In this document: positions 24,409-31,902 of the stretch, piece after piece
Layout: every line of letters starts with the position of its first letter
Position numbering within the stretch: position 1 is the first letter of the stretch
Assembly (NCBI GenBank): GCA_001725355.1
Contig: MEGD01000035.1
Coordinates: forward strand, 1-32,398
Length of the DNA stretch: 32,398 nt
Origin: Novosphingobium sp. SCN 66-18
Lineage (GTDB): Bacteria; Pseudomonadota; Alphaproteobacteria; Sphingomonadales; Sphingomonadaceae
Direction: 5' to 3'
Translations under genes and position numbers: made by a program
The notes under the pieces: generated by a model
Databases searched by the model: none
What the model saw: only the letters and a program-made list of their open reading frames with translations
What the model was told of the DNA's origin: nothing

Positions 24409-25593
24409 ATGCCGCACCGGGGGTCGTCACACGTGTCAGCTACAGCCAGAGACGGGCTAGTCGCCCGGCTGAAGCGCTGGTTTCCCGAACGCGAGTTTTT
24501 CATGCGTTCGCAGGGCCAGGTCCGCTTCATCCGGATAACCAGCCGGCTCCAGATGATCGTGGCCGCCGGCATCGCCGCCGCGCTGGGCCTGTGGCTGGCG
24601 ATGATGGTGACGATGCTGGTTTCGCGCTATCTCGACGCGCGCGACCGTGAACGGCTGCTCCAGCGCGAAGCCGCCGTCGCCTCGGCCGAAACGCGCGTCT
24701 CGAAGTACCGCAACGGCTTGGGCGAAGTGGCCGATGACCTGCAAAAGCGGCAGGACTTCATCGAAAAGATGGTCGAAAGCCACGTCGGCGCGCTGCCCAA
24801 CGATCTGCCCAAGGGCACGGTCAGCGACAGCAGCGCCGAAGCCGGCAAGACCGTGAAGAAGATCTCGATGGAGCTGCCCGAGGCCGCCGGGCTCGCCCGG
24901 ATCGAGGCGCGCCAGCTGGCTTTCATCGAAAAGCTCACCCGCTTTGCCGATGCGCGCGCCGCGCGCGCCGAAACCGCGATCCGCCGCGTCGGACTCAACC
25001 CCTCGATGATCATCGCGTCGAACCGCGGCGCGCAGGGCGGCCCGCTGATCCGGCTGGTGACCGGCCCCGGCAACGATGTCGATCCGCGCTTCGCGCGGCT
25101 GGGCGCCAGCCTCGAACGCATGAGCGGTCTGGAAGACGGCCTTGCCCGCATTCCCAACACGCTGCCCGCCAGCCTCGAATACATCTCGAGCGGCTTCGGC
25201 TATCGCAGCGATCCCTTTACCGGCGGCGCGGCGTTCCACGCCGGTCTCGATTTCCGTGGGCCGATCGGCGCGCCGATCTATGCCGCCGCCGCCGGCACCG
25301 TCAGCTTCGCCGGCATCCGCCAGGGTTATGGCAACTGCGTGGAAGTCAGCCACGGCAACGGGCTGATGACCCGCTACGCCCACATGTCGCGCATCGGCGC
25401 GCGCGTCGGGGAAAAGGTTGCGGCCGGCGCGGTCATCGGGCAGATCGGCAGCACCGGCCGTTCCACCGGCCCCCACCTGCATTTCGAAGTGCGGATCAAC
25501 GACCAGCCGGTCAATCCGCGCCCGTTTCTGGAGGCAAGACAGAATGTTTTCCAGGAAGGCCGCGCCGACCGGCCGGCCGGCAACCGGAGCTAA
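24409..25593 (+). CDS. M23 family metallopeptidase (peptidoglycan endopeptidase)
   Basis: A 394-residue membrane-anchored periplasmic endopeptidase. One transmembrane helix (about residues 47-71, LQMIVAAGIAAALGLWLAMM) follows a basic cytoplasmic N-terminus; a coiled coil spans about 75-125. The LytM domain is intact: H277 and D281 in FHAGLDFRGP, YAHMS, and H356-L-H358 in HLHFEV. The start is uncertain: ATG 24409 is used here, and GTG 24433 with GGGGG upstream is a fair alternative. Its 3' end overlaps the bactofilin gene by 50 bp, a common M23-bactofilin pairing for localised wall remodelling. Confidence 0.92.
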   Translation: MPHRGSSHVSATARDGLVARLKRWFPEREFFMRSQGQVRFIRITSRLQMIVAAGIAAALGLWLAMMVTMLVSRYLDARDRERLLQREAAVASAETRVSKYRNGLGEVADDLQKRQDFIEKMVESHVGALPNDLPKGTVSDSSAEAGKTVKKISMELPEAAGLARIEARQLAFIEKLTRFADARAARAETAIRRVGLNPSMIIASNRGAQGGPLIRLVTGPGNDVDPRFARLGASLERMSGLEDGLARIPNTLPASLEYISSGFGYRSDPFTGGAAFHAGLDFRGPIGAPIYAAAAGTVSFAGIRQGYGNCVEVSHGNGLMTRYAHMSRIGARVGEKVAAGAVIGQIGSTGRSTGPHLHFEVRINDQPVNPRPFLEARQNVFQEGRADRPAGNRS

Positions 25594-25966
25594 CACCATG
25601 GCCAGCCGCAACAGCGCGGGCGCGACGTTCTCGATCCTGGGCGCGGACCTCGTCGTCACGGGCGACGTGGTTGCCACGGCGGACCTGCATATCGACGGGC
25701 GGGTCAAGGGCGACATCGCCTGCGCCGCGCTGGTGCAGGGCGAGGCGAGCGTGATCGAGGGCGCGGTCAAGGCGCAGAGCGCGCGCCTTTCCGGCACGGT
25801 CCACGGCGCGATAGAGGCCGGCGAACTGGTGATCCTGCGCACCGCGCGCATCCACGGCGACGTGAGCTATGACGCGCTGACGATCGAACAGGGCGCGCAG
25901 GTCGATGGCCGCTTCGCGCCCCGCGCCGCCCCGGCGGGTGAATCGACGCTTACGCTGGTCAGCTGA
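25544..25966 (+). CDS. Bactofilin family cytoskeletal protein
   Basis: A 140-residue polymer-forming protein. The core is a right-handed beta-helix (ATFSILGADLVVTGDVVATA, DLHIDGRVKGDIAC, EGAVKAQSARLSGTVHGAIE, ARIHGDVSYDALTIEQGAQVDGRF), with a Pro-rich C-terminus. I favour ATG 25544 because it has a perfect GGAGG nine bases upstream (25530-25534) and MFSRK resembles common bactofilin N-termini. ATG 25598 also has a good site (CGGAG), giving 122 residues. The long start overlaps the M23 gene by 50 bp. Bactofilins scaffold wall-modifying enzymes at the membrane. Confidence 0.9.
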   Translation: MFSRKAAPTGRPATGANTMASRNSAGATFSILGADLVVTGDVVATADLHIDGRVKGDIACAALVQGEASVIEGAVKAQSARLSGTVHGAIEAGELVILRTARIHGDVSYDALTIEQGAQVDGRFAPRAAPAGESTLTLVS

Positions 25967-25982
25967 TCCCGGTTCCGTCCCC

Positions 25983-26017
25983 GATCATCCCTGCGTCCGG
26001 GAAGACGCGGGATGATC
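25983..26017. terminator. Convergent hairpin between bactofilin and alaC
   Basis: GATCATCCC-T-GCGTC pairs with GACGC-GGGATGATC around a short loop, one bulged base. It stands between two convergent genes, so probably a bidirectional terminator, although neither side has a long T-tract. Confidence 0.65.
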
Positions 26018-26030
26018 GAAGATCCGCATA

Positions 26031-27230
26031 TCAGGCAGCGGTGACGTTGACGCCCATGCTGGTCAGGTAGCGCTTGATGTTGCGCGCGGCCTGGCGCAGC
26101 CGCTGTTCGTTCTCGACCATGGCGATACGGACAAAGCCTTCACCATCCTCGCCATAGCCGACGCCGGGGGCGACGGCGACTTCGGCATGGGTCAGCAACT
26201 GCTTCGAGAATTCGAGGCTGCCGAGATGCTTGAGCGCGGGCGGCAGCGGCGCCCATGCGAACATCGAGGCGCGGGGGCTGGGGATTTCCCATCCGGCGCG
26301 GCCGAACGCCTCGACCATCACGTCGCGCCGCTTCTGGTAGAGCTGGCGGTTCTTCTCGACGATATCCTGCGGCCCGTTGAGCGCGGCGCAGGCAGCGGCC
26401 TGGATCGGCGTGAACGCGCCGTAATCGAGGTAGGACTTCACCCGCTTCAGCGCGGCGATCAGGCGCGCGTTGCCCACCGCGAAGCCGACACGCCAGCCCG
26501 CCATCGAGAACGTCTTGGACATCGAGGTGAATTCCACCGCCACGTCCTTGGCGCCGGGCACTTCGAGGATCGAGCGCGTCGGATTGCCGTCGTAATAGAG
26601 TTCCGAATAGGCAAGGTCGGACAGGATCCAGACCTTGTTCTCCTTCGCCCAGGCGACGAGCCGTTCGTAGAACGCGAGGTCAACCGTCTCCGCCGTCGGG
26701 TTCGACGGATAGTTCACGATCAGGATCGAAGGGCGCGGCACCGAATACTTCATCGCGCGGTCGAGCGAATCCCAATAGCGTTCGTCGGGCGTCGTCGGGA
26801 CCGAACGGATCGTGGCCCCGGCGATGATGAAGCCGAAGGTGTGGATCGGATAGCTGGGGTTGGGCGCGAGCACGACATCGCCCGGCGCGGTGATCGCGGT
26901 GGCGAGGCTGGCGAGCCCTTCCTTGGACCCCATCGTCATGACCACTTCCGTTTCGGGGTCGAGATCGACGTTGAAGCGGCGGCCGTAATAGTTCGCCTGC
27001 GCCTTGCGCACGCCGGGGATGCCCGAAGAGGCCGAATAGCCGTGCGCGTCGGGCTTCTGCGCAACTTCGCACAGCTTGTCGATCACGTGGCTCGGCGGCG
27101 GCAGATCGGGGTTGCCCATGCCCAGGTCGATGATGTCCCTACCGGCGGCGCGTGCTGCGGCCCGCATGCCGTTAACTTCGGCGATGACGTAGGGCGGCAG
27201 GCGCTTCATGCGGTAGAATTCTTCGTCCAC
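26031..27230 (-). CDS. alaC: PLP-dependent aminotransferase, AlaC-like
   Basis: A 399-residue class I/II aminotransferase. It resembles E. coli AlaC (glutamate-pyruvate transaminase) along its length: RLPPYVIAEVNGMR, DIIDLGMGNPDLPPP, HGYSASSGIPGVRKA, NPSYPIHTFGFIIAGA, NYPSNPTAE, and the PLP lysine K239 in SMSKTFSMAGWRVGF. Relatives are often labelled LL-diaminopimelate aminotransferase, so substrate is not certain. A GTG start at 27230 (VDEEFYRMKRLPP) is preferred; ATG 27209 is possible. It is divergent from phaC. Confidence 0.88.
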   Translation of the reverse strand: MDEEFYRMKRLPPYVIAEVNGMRAAARAAGRDIIDLGMGNPDLPPPSHVIDKLCEVAQKPDAHGYSASSGIPGVRKAQANYYGRRFNVDLDPETEVVMTMGSKEGLASLATAITAPGDVVLAPNPSYPIHTFGFIIAGATIRSVPTTPDERYWDSLDRAMKYSVPRPSILIVNYPSNPTAETVDLAFYERLVAWAKENKVWILSDLAYSELYYDGNPTRSILEVPGAKDVAVEFTSMSKTFSMAGWRVGFAVGNARLIAALKRVKSYLDYGAFTPIQAAACAALNGPQDIVEKNRQLYQKRRDVMVEAFGRAGWEIPSPRASMFAWAPLPPALKHLGSLEFSKQLLTHAEVAVAPGVGYGEDGEGFVRIAMVENEQRLRQAARNIKRYLTSMGVNVTAA

Positions 27231-27366
27231 GGCAGGGATACTCTTGATGGCGCGGCGGGATTGCCGCTTCCCGGCCCTTACGCCAATCCGGCGCGGGTGG
27301 AAACCCAAGTGCCGCCATTGCCGCAGGGTATGGCGGCGCAGGGCCGGGGGCCGGGGCGGCAAGGCT

Positions 27367-27386
27367 GCTCCGGATTGATCCGGAGC
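27367..27386. promoter_or_regulatory. Perfect palindrome in the alaC-phaC gap
   Basis: GCTCCGGAT (27367-27375) and ATCCGGAGC (27378-27386) are exact inverted repeats around TG. It lies between the divergent genes, 58 bp upstream of a candidate phaC -10. Operator or hairpin; factor unknown. Confidence 0.5.
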
Positions 27387-27421
27387 GGACGATCGCGGAA
27401 GGCGCGGGTGGAGCGACAGTC

Positions 27422-27449
27422 TTCACGGTGGCGGCGGGCAGTGTATAGA
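27422..27449 (+). promoter_or_regulatory. Candidate phaC promoter
   Basis: TTCACG at 27422-27427 and TATAGA at 27444-27449 are 16 bp apart, about 73 nt upstream of the phaC start. Moderate matches to the housekeeping consensus. Confidence 0.4.
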
Positions 27450-27521
27450 TCGGTACAGGCGGCAGGGGCGAACCGGCCGGCGTGCCTGGCCGGCCTGGCG
27501 AGAAAGCGGGAAGGAATGCGA

Positions 27522-29405
27522 ATGCAGCAGGACAAGACCACCGATGCCGCCGTGATCGAGGATCTGTTCCGCCAGCAGGGAGAGGCGGTGCAGGCGCTGT
27601 TCGCGCCGTTCCTGCCCACCGCCGATGCCCGCGTTCCCGATCCGATGGACCTTCAGCACTGGGCGATGTCTGCCGCCAAGCTCCAGAAGATGTGGCTGGA
27701 TTTCGGCGCCGAACAGGTGGGGCAAGGCGAATCGATCCTGGCACGCGCCGGCGGCGCGGAAGGCTGGCAGGCGAAGTGGAACAAATGGCTGTCCGAAATC
27801 GCCGGCACCCTGCCGCTGGCCAGTCCCGATACCCGGGCGAAGCTGTGGGAAGACAGCGTCACGCTGTGGAGCGCGATCCTTGAGCAGTACGGCAACGGGC
27901 TTCAGGCGCGCAAGGGCGAAGCGCCGGACCTGCCCCGCAAGGATCGCCGCTTTGCCGATCCGCGCTGGCGCGAACAGCCGGTCTTCGCGCTGATCCACCA
28001 GACCTATCTGCTGCTGGCCGAGCGGATCAACGCGCTGGCAAACGATCTTTCCGGGGTGTCCCCCGAACGGCACGAGCAGATCCGGTTCCTGACCCGTGTG
28101 GTCACCGACGCGCTTTCGCCGGCCAACTTTCCGCTGACCAACCCCATGGTGATCGAGCGGACGCTGGAAACGCACGGCGAGAATCTGGTCAAGGGCGTGG
28201 AGCACCTGCTGACCGACCTGCGCAAGGGCCAGTTGACCCATACCGATCCCGACGCGTTCGAGCTGGGGCGCAACCTGGCGACGACGCCGGGCAAGGTCGT
28301 GCACGAAACCCCGCTGTTCCAGCTGATCCAGTACACACCGACCACCGAGACCGTGCTGACGGTGCCGCTGGTGATCTTTCCGCCGTGGATCAACCGGTTC
28401 TACATCCTCGATCTCAACCCGCAGAAAAGCTTCATCCGGTGGGCGGTCGAACAGGGTTTGTCGGTGTTCATCGTCTCGTGGAAATCGGCCGACGCCACGA
28501 TGGCCGAGGTGCTGTGGGGCGATTACATCCGCGCGCAGGTCGAAGCGATCGACGTGGTGCGCGCGCGGCTGAAGGTGCCGGCGGTCCACGCCATCGGCTA
28601 TTGCGTGGCGGGTACGACGCTTGCGGCGACGCTGGCGTTCCTGGCCCGGCGCGGCGAGGCGGACAAGGTGGCGTCGGCCACGTTCTTCACCGCCCAGGTC
28701 GATTTCGAGAAGGCGGGGGACCTCAAGAACTTCATCGACGACCAGCAGATCCAGCTGCTCGAAAGCCTGGCGACCGACGGCTTCCTCGACGGGCGCTACA
28801 TGGCAGCGACGTTCAACATGCTGCGCGGGCGGGACCTGATCTGGAGCTACGTCGTCAACAACTACCTGCTGGGCGAGGAATACCCGGCGTTCGACCTGCT
28901 CCACTGGAACGGCGACACCACCAACCTGCCATTCAAGTGGCAGAAGGCCTATCTGACCGAGCTCTATCGCGACAACCGGCTGGTCGTGCCGGATTCGCTC
29001 GTGATCGACGGCACCCCGATCGACCTGCACCGCATCGCCACGCCGCTCTATATCCAGGCGGGGCGCGAGGACCATATCGCGCCCGCGGAAAGCGTGTGGA
29101 AGCTGACCCGGCACGTTTCCGGCCCGTGGAAGTTCGTTCTCGCCGGATCGGGGCACATCGCCGGCGTGGTCAATCCGCCATCCTCGGGCAAGTACCAGTA
29201 CTGGCTCAACGACGACGCCCCGGCGACGCTCGATGAGTTCATCGCCGGTGCGCGCGAAACCAGGGGAAGCTGGTGGCCCGACTGGATTTCCTGGATCGTC
29301 GCCCATGACGCTACGCGCGTTCCCGCCAAGGGCCGGCGGGTACCCGGCGGGCGTGGCGACAAGGTGTTCGGCGACGCGCCTGGAAGCTATGTGAAGACCC
29401 GCTGA
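27522..29405 (+). CDS. phaC: Class I poly(R)-hydroxyalkanoic acid synthase
   Basis: Polymerises hydroxyacyl-CoA into PHA on granules. It has 627 residues. An N-terminal helical domain precedes the alpha/beta hydrolase core, with the lipase-like box GYCVAG and nucleophile C361, D517 in GREDHIAP and H545 in GSGHIAGVVNPP. Also typical are PPWINRFYILDLNPQKSFIR and GEEYPAFDLLHWNGDTTN. ATG 27522 is preferred because AAGGA lies six bases upstream; ATG 27516 would abut it. The open frame continues far upstream without support. The phasin gene follows on the same strand. Confidence 0.95.
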   Translation: MQQDKTTDAAVIEDLFRQQGEAVQALFAPFLPTADARVPDPMDLQHWAMSAAKLQKMWLDFGAEQVGQGESILARAGGAEGWQAKWNKWLSEIAGTLPLASPDTRAKLWEDSVTLWSAILEQYGNGLQARKGEAPDLPRKDRRFADPRWREQPVFALIHQTYLLLAERINALANDLSGVSPERHEQIRFLTRVVTDALSPANFPLTNPMVIERTLETHGENLVKGVEHLLTDLRKGQLTHTDPDAFELGRNLATTPGKVVHETPLFQLIQYTPTTETVLTVPLVIFPPWINRFYILDLNPQKSFIRWAVEQGLSVFIVSWKSADATMAEVLWGDYIRAQVEAIDVVRARLKVPAVHAIGYCVAGTTLAATLAFLARRGEADKVASATFFTAQVDFEKAGDLKNFIDDQQIQLLESLATDGFLDGRYMAATFNMLRGRDLIWSYVVNNYLLGEEYPAFDLLHWNGDTTNLPFKWQKAYLTELYRDNRLVVPDSLVIDGTPIDLHRIATPLYIQAGREDHIAPAESVWKLTRHVSGPWKFVLAGSGHIAGVVNPPSSGKYQYWLNDDAPATLDEFIAGARETRGSWWPDWISWIVAHDATRVPAKGRRVPGGRGDKVFGDAPGSYVKTR

Positions 29406-29444
29406 CCGGGCGGAAAGCCCTCGCGATTGCTGCCGTTCCGGATA

Positions 29445-29459
29445 TTGTGCACTGCACAA
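29445..29459. promoter_or_regulatory. PhaR-like operator 1 upstream of the phasin gene
   Basis: TTGTGCA-C-TGCACAA is a perfect 15-bp palindrome. TGC-N-GCA sites of this kind upstream of phasin genes are bound by the PHA-responsive repressor PhaR in several PHA-making bacteria. It lies just upstream of the candidate -35 (TTGACT, 29466-29471). Confidence 0.65.
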
Positions 29460-29465
29460 AAATCC

Positions 29466-29505
29466 TTGACTTCGCGCATGCGATGCTTATTTGTGCATTG
29501 CAGCA
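29466..29505 (+). promoter_or_regulatory. Phasin promoter with PhaR-like operator 2
   Basis: TTGACT at 29466-29471 with a weak TATTTG at 29488-29493 forms a plausible promoter. TTGTGCA-T-TGCAGCA at 29491-29505 is a second, imperfect copy of the upstream palindrome, 46 bp away and overlapping the -10/start region, as expected for repression. PhaR binding is inferred; phaR itself is not in the window. Confidence 0.6.
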
Positions 29506-29562
29506 AAGCAGTCGGCGCCACAGGCCCCGGCTTTTTTGCGCATAGCAGGAGTCGCCTCGGTC

Positions 29563-30537
29563 ATGACCGACGAAGTGAAGGACAGCACCGTTACCACCTC
29601 TGCCGAAACGGTTTCCGTTCCGGTGGAAGCCCCCGTCGTCGCAGACGACAAGGCAACGGCCGCTCCCGAAGCGCCGGTGGCAGAGACGACCGTGGTGACC
29701 GAACCCGTTCCCACCAAGAGGAAGGCCGGTCGCCCACGCAAGGATGCGGCAAAGGCAGCGCTTGTCGCGGCACCGAAGGCGGAAAAGCCCGCCCCGGCAG
29801 CCCCGGCACCGGTCCAGAAGGCCAAACCGGCCCCGAAGGCCACCAAAGCGCCAGAGGCTTCGGTTTCGCCGAAGCCGGTAGCGGCTGCCAAGCCTGTAAA
29901 AGCCAAGCCGGTGAAGTCCCCGGCGATCAAGACGCCCGTCGCAAAGGCACCGGTCGTCAAGGCAACCAGGCCTGTCACTGTCAAGACCGCCACCGCCAAG
30001 CCCGCCGCCATCAAACCGGTTGCGGCAAAGTCCGCGCCGGTACGGACCAGCGTGAAACCCGCCGCCGCCGCCGCGCCGGCTCCCAGGAAGGAACTTTTCA
30101 TCATGGCTACCACCACCGAATTCACCGACAAGCTGCAGACCACGTTCAAGGACGCCGCCGAGAAGGCCAAGGCCGCTTTCGAAAAGAGCCAGGGCGCGTT
30201 CGGCGAAGCCGGCGAGTTCGCCAAGGGCAACGTCGAGGCGCTGGTCGAATCGGGCAAGATCCTCGCTTCGGGCCTGCAGGAGCTCGGCAAGGGCTACGTG
30301 AGCGAAGGCAAGGCCTCGTTCGAAACGATGTCGGCCGACATCAAGGAACTGGCTTCGGCCAAGTCGCCCACCGAGTTCTTCGAAAAGCAGAGCGCGCTGC
30401 TGCGCAAGCAGTTCGACGCGGTCGTCGCCACCAGCTCGAAGAACAGCGAAGCGTTCCTCAAGCTCGCCAACGAAGCGTTCCAGCCGATCTCGACCCGCGT
30501 TTCGCTCGCGGTCGACAAGCTGAAGAAGGCTGCCTGA
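29563..30537 (+). CDS. Phasin family protein with AT-hook/Lys-Ala-Pro N-terminal extension
   Basis: A 324-residue PHA granule-associated protein. Residues 1-180 are Ala/Pro/Lys/Val-rich and disordered with an AT-hook-like KRKAGRPRK (52-60), plausibly DNA or polymer binding as in PhaF/PhaM-type proteins. Residues 181-324 form the phasin domain (FTDKLQTTFKDAAEKAKAAF, SPTEFFEKQSALLRKQFDAV). Start ATG 29563 has AGGAG upstream. An internal in-frame ATG at 30103 with AGGAAGGAA nine bases before it would make a 144-residue phasin alone. Transcription is probably from the PhaR-type promoter, separate from phaC. Confidence 0.9.
   Translation: MTDEVKDSTVTTSAETVSVPVEAPVVADDKATAAPEAPVAETTVVTEPVPTKRKAGRPRKDAAKAALVAAPKAEKPAPAAPAPVQKAKPAPKATKAPEASVSPKPVAAAKPVKAKPVKSPAIKTPVAKAPVVKATRPVTVKTATAKPAAIKPVAAKSAPVRTSVKPAAAAAPAPRKELFIMATTTEFTDKLQTTFKDAAEKAKAAFEKSQGAFGEAGEFAKGNVEALVESGKILASGLQELGKGYVSEGKASFETMSADIKELASAKSPTEFFEKQSALLRKQFDAVVATSSKNSEAFLKLANEAFQPISTRVSLAVDKLKKAA
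30085..30105 (+). promoter_or_regulatory. Strong internal ribosome-binding site and ATG in the phasin gene
   Basis: AGGAAGGAA at 30085-30093 precedes ATG 30103 by nine bases, in frame, exactly where the phasin domain begins (MATTTEFTDKLQ). It could produce a short granule-coating isoform lacking the basic extension. Confidence 0.6.
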
Positions 30538-30546
30538 TTTCGGGTT

Positions 30547-30572
30547 CGCGGCGTGCGCTTGCGCACGCCGCG
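30547..30572. terminator. Long perfect hairpin after the phasin gene
   Basis: CGCGGCGTGCGC and GCGCACGCCGCG are exact 12-bp arms around TT, 10 nt past the stop. Very stable; no T-tract follows, so it may act in termination or 3'-end protection. Confidence 0.65.
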
Positions 30573-30587
30573 CCGAATTCTCCCGTG

Positions 30588-30630
30588 ACGGACCGGACCG
30601 AGCGATCGGCCGGTCCGTTCGCGTTTTCAG
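30588..30630 (+). terminator. Second hairpin with T-rich tail after the phasin gene
   Basis: ACGGACCGG (30588-30596) pairs with CCGGTCCGT (30610-30618), followed by TCGCGTTTTC. This is the better intrinsic terminator candidate of the pair downstream of the phasin. Confidence 0.55.
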
Positions 30631-30727
30631 CCGGTCGCACCATTTACCCCCCGGCAACTTCTTTCGCGCATGAGCGGGGGGTGCCCCCCTTGTCGCCGGG
30701 GCATCGCGATGCGATATTCGGACTGCA

Positions 30728-31177
30728 ATGGCCTTTGACCCCGCCTCGATTTCCGGAAGCCGGCCCGGCCCGGCCTCAATCCGCTGTGCCGGCGCGCCCC
30801 GCCTTGCCGCCCCGTCCCGCATCCTGATCGTGCGCGACGGACCGGGTGACGAAGGAAACGGCGATCACGGCACCGATGGCGACGATCTGGTGGGCATCGC
30901 CACCAAGACGCGCGCACGGCCCAAGAAGCCCAGCATGTTCAAGGTGCTGATGCTCAACGACGACTACACGCCGATGGAATTCGTGGTGATGGTGCTCAAG
31001 CGCTTCTTCCACATGGATCTGGAACAGGCGACCCGGGTCATGCTGCACGTTCACCAGAAAGGCGTGGGCGTGTGCGGCGTCTACCCCTACGAAATCGCCG
31101 AGACCAAGGTGAACCAGGTGATGGATTTCGCCCGGCAGAACCAGCACCCGCTGCAATGCACGCTGGAAAAGGCCTGA
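30728..31177 (+). CDS. clpS: ATP-dependent Clp protease adaptor ClpS
   Basis: Adaptor delivering N-degron substrates to ClpAP. The core (about residues 60-149) has [20 protein letters not shown] with the N-degron pocket Asn-Asp-Asp, [24 protein letters not shown] and a C-terminal helix. From ATG 30728 the protein is 149 residues, with a roughly 60-residue Ala/Gly/Asp-rich extension; GTG 30830 would give 115. No strong ribosome-binding site decides between them. clpA is not in the window; another gene converges 19 bp downstream. Confidence 0.92.
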   Translation: MAFDPASISGSRPGPASIRCAGAPRLAAPSRILIVRDGPGDEGNGDHGTDGDDLVGIATKTRARPKKPSMFKVLMLNDDYTPMEFVVMVLKRFFHMDLEQATRVMLHVHQKGVGVCGVYPYEIAETKVNQVMDFARQNQHPLQCTLEKA

Positions 31178-31196
31178 CCCGCGACCGGTAACCCGT

Positions 31197-31714
31197 TCAG
31201 TGCCGCTTGAGCATCGCGTGCGCCAGCGCGCGAAGCAGGGCGGCCAGCCAGGCCATTGCCTGCGAGCGCGCCGCGCGGGAATCGGCGGCGGCCCCGCCCG
31301 GCAGGGTCACTTGCGCGCTATGCAGGCCATCGGCCCGACGCCCGCCGGAATAGACCGCGTCCGACGGCATGATCGCCATCGCCGCGCTTTCATAGCCAGC
31401 AGGCTGACCCACAGCATCACCGGATGCGCGCTGGCCAGCCCCGGAGCCGCCTTGCCTGGCGCCGCCTTTCCCGGGGCGAGGCCCCCTCCCGGAGCAAAGC
31501 CGACATCGGCAAGCAGGCGCAGCACCTGTTCGAACCCGATATGCTGTTCATCGGGGTGCAGTTGTTCGCACTGCCGGGCCAGAAGGTGCAGATCGTCCGG
31601 CTGCGCGCAGTTGCGCGCCAGTTGCCGCTTCCACCATGCGGCGCCGGTTGCCTCCTGGCTCACAACGCTTCCATCTCCCGCGATCAGCCCGTGACCCGAC
31701 TGCCGGGCCGCCAT
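31197..31714 (-). pseudogene. Unknown gene, apparently frameshifted
   Basis: I do not recognise the family. From ATG 31714 the frame reads plausibly (AWWKRQLARNCAQPDDLHLL, HPDEQHIGFEQVLRLLADVG, an Ala/Pro/Gly linker, HPVMLWVSLLA) to about 31395, then turns into Arg-rich MKARRWRSCRRTR and stops at 31307. At the same point another minus frame becomes coding-like (YESAAMAIMPSDAVYSGGRR, AMAWLAALLRALAHAMLKRH) to a stop at 31197. One missing base near 31393-31398 would join them into about 170 residues. It may be a real mutation, a sequencing error, or two overlapping small genes. Confidence 0.5.
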
Positions 31715-31902
31715 GTCAGCCGTATTCGGTTCCAGCCGGCGTTTTTATTCCGCCGCCGCTTCGCCCTGACAACCGTCTTGTTACCTTTTTCCCAAAGCGT
31801 AACACCGCGATTGCCACTTTCGCGCGCACGCTTTCCCCGCTAGTCGGGGCGATGCGGGAAGCTGGACCCGCCGGATTTTGCACGACGAAGATCGCCCCAG
31901 AC

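Noticed and set aside
26187-27521. Upstream extension of the phaC reading frame by about 440 codons
   Set aside because: It lies opposite alaC and has no conserved content. phaC homology begins near 27522, where a ribosome-binding site is present.
27423-29459. A 678-codon minus-strand open frame opposite phaC
   Set aside because: His/Arg/Gln/Val-rich shadow of phaC; no motif.
31200-31694. A 164-codon plus-strand open frame between clpS and lptF
   Set aside because: It is Arg/Ser/Cys-rich, overlaps the more protein-like minus-strand frames, and has no motif.
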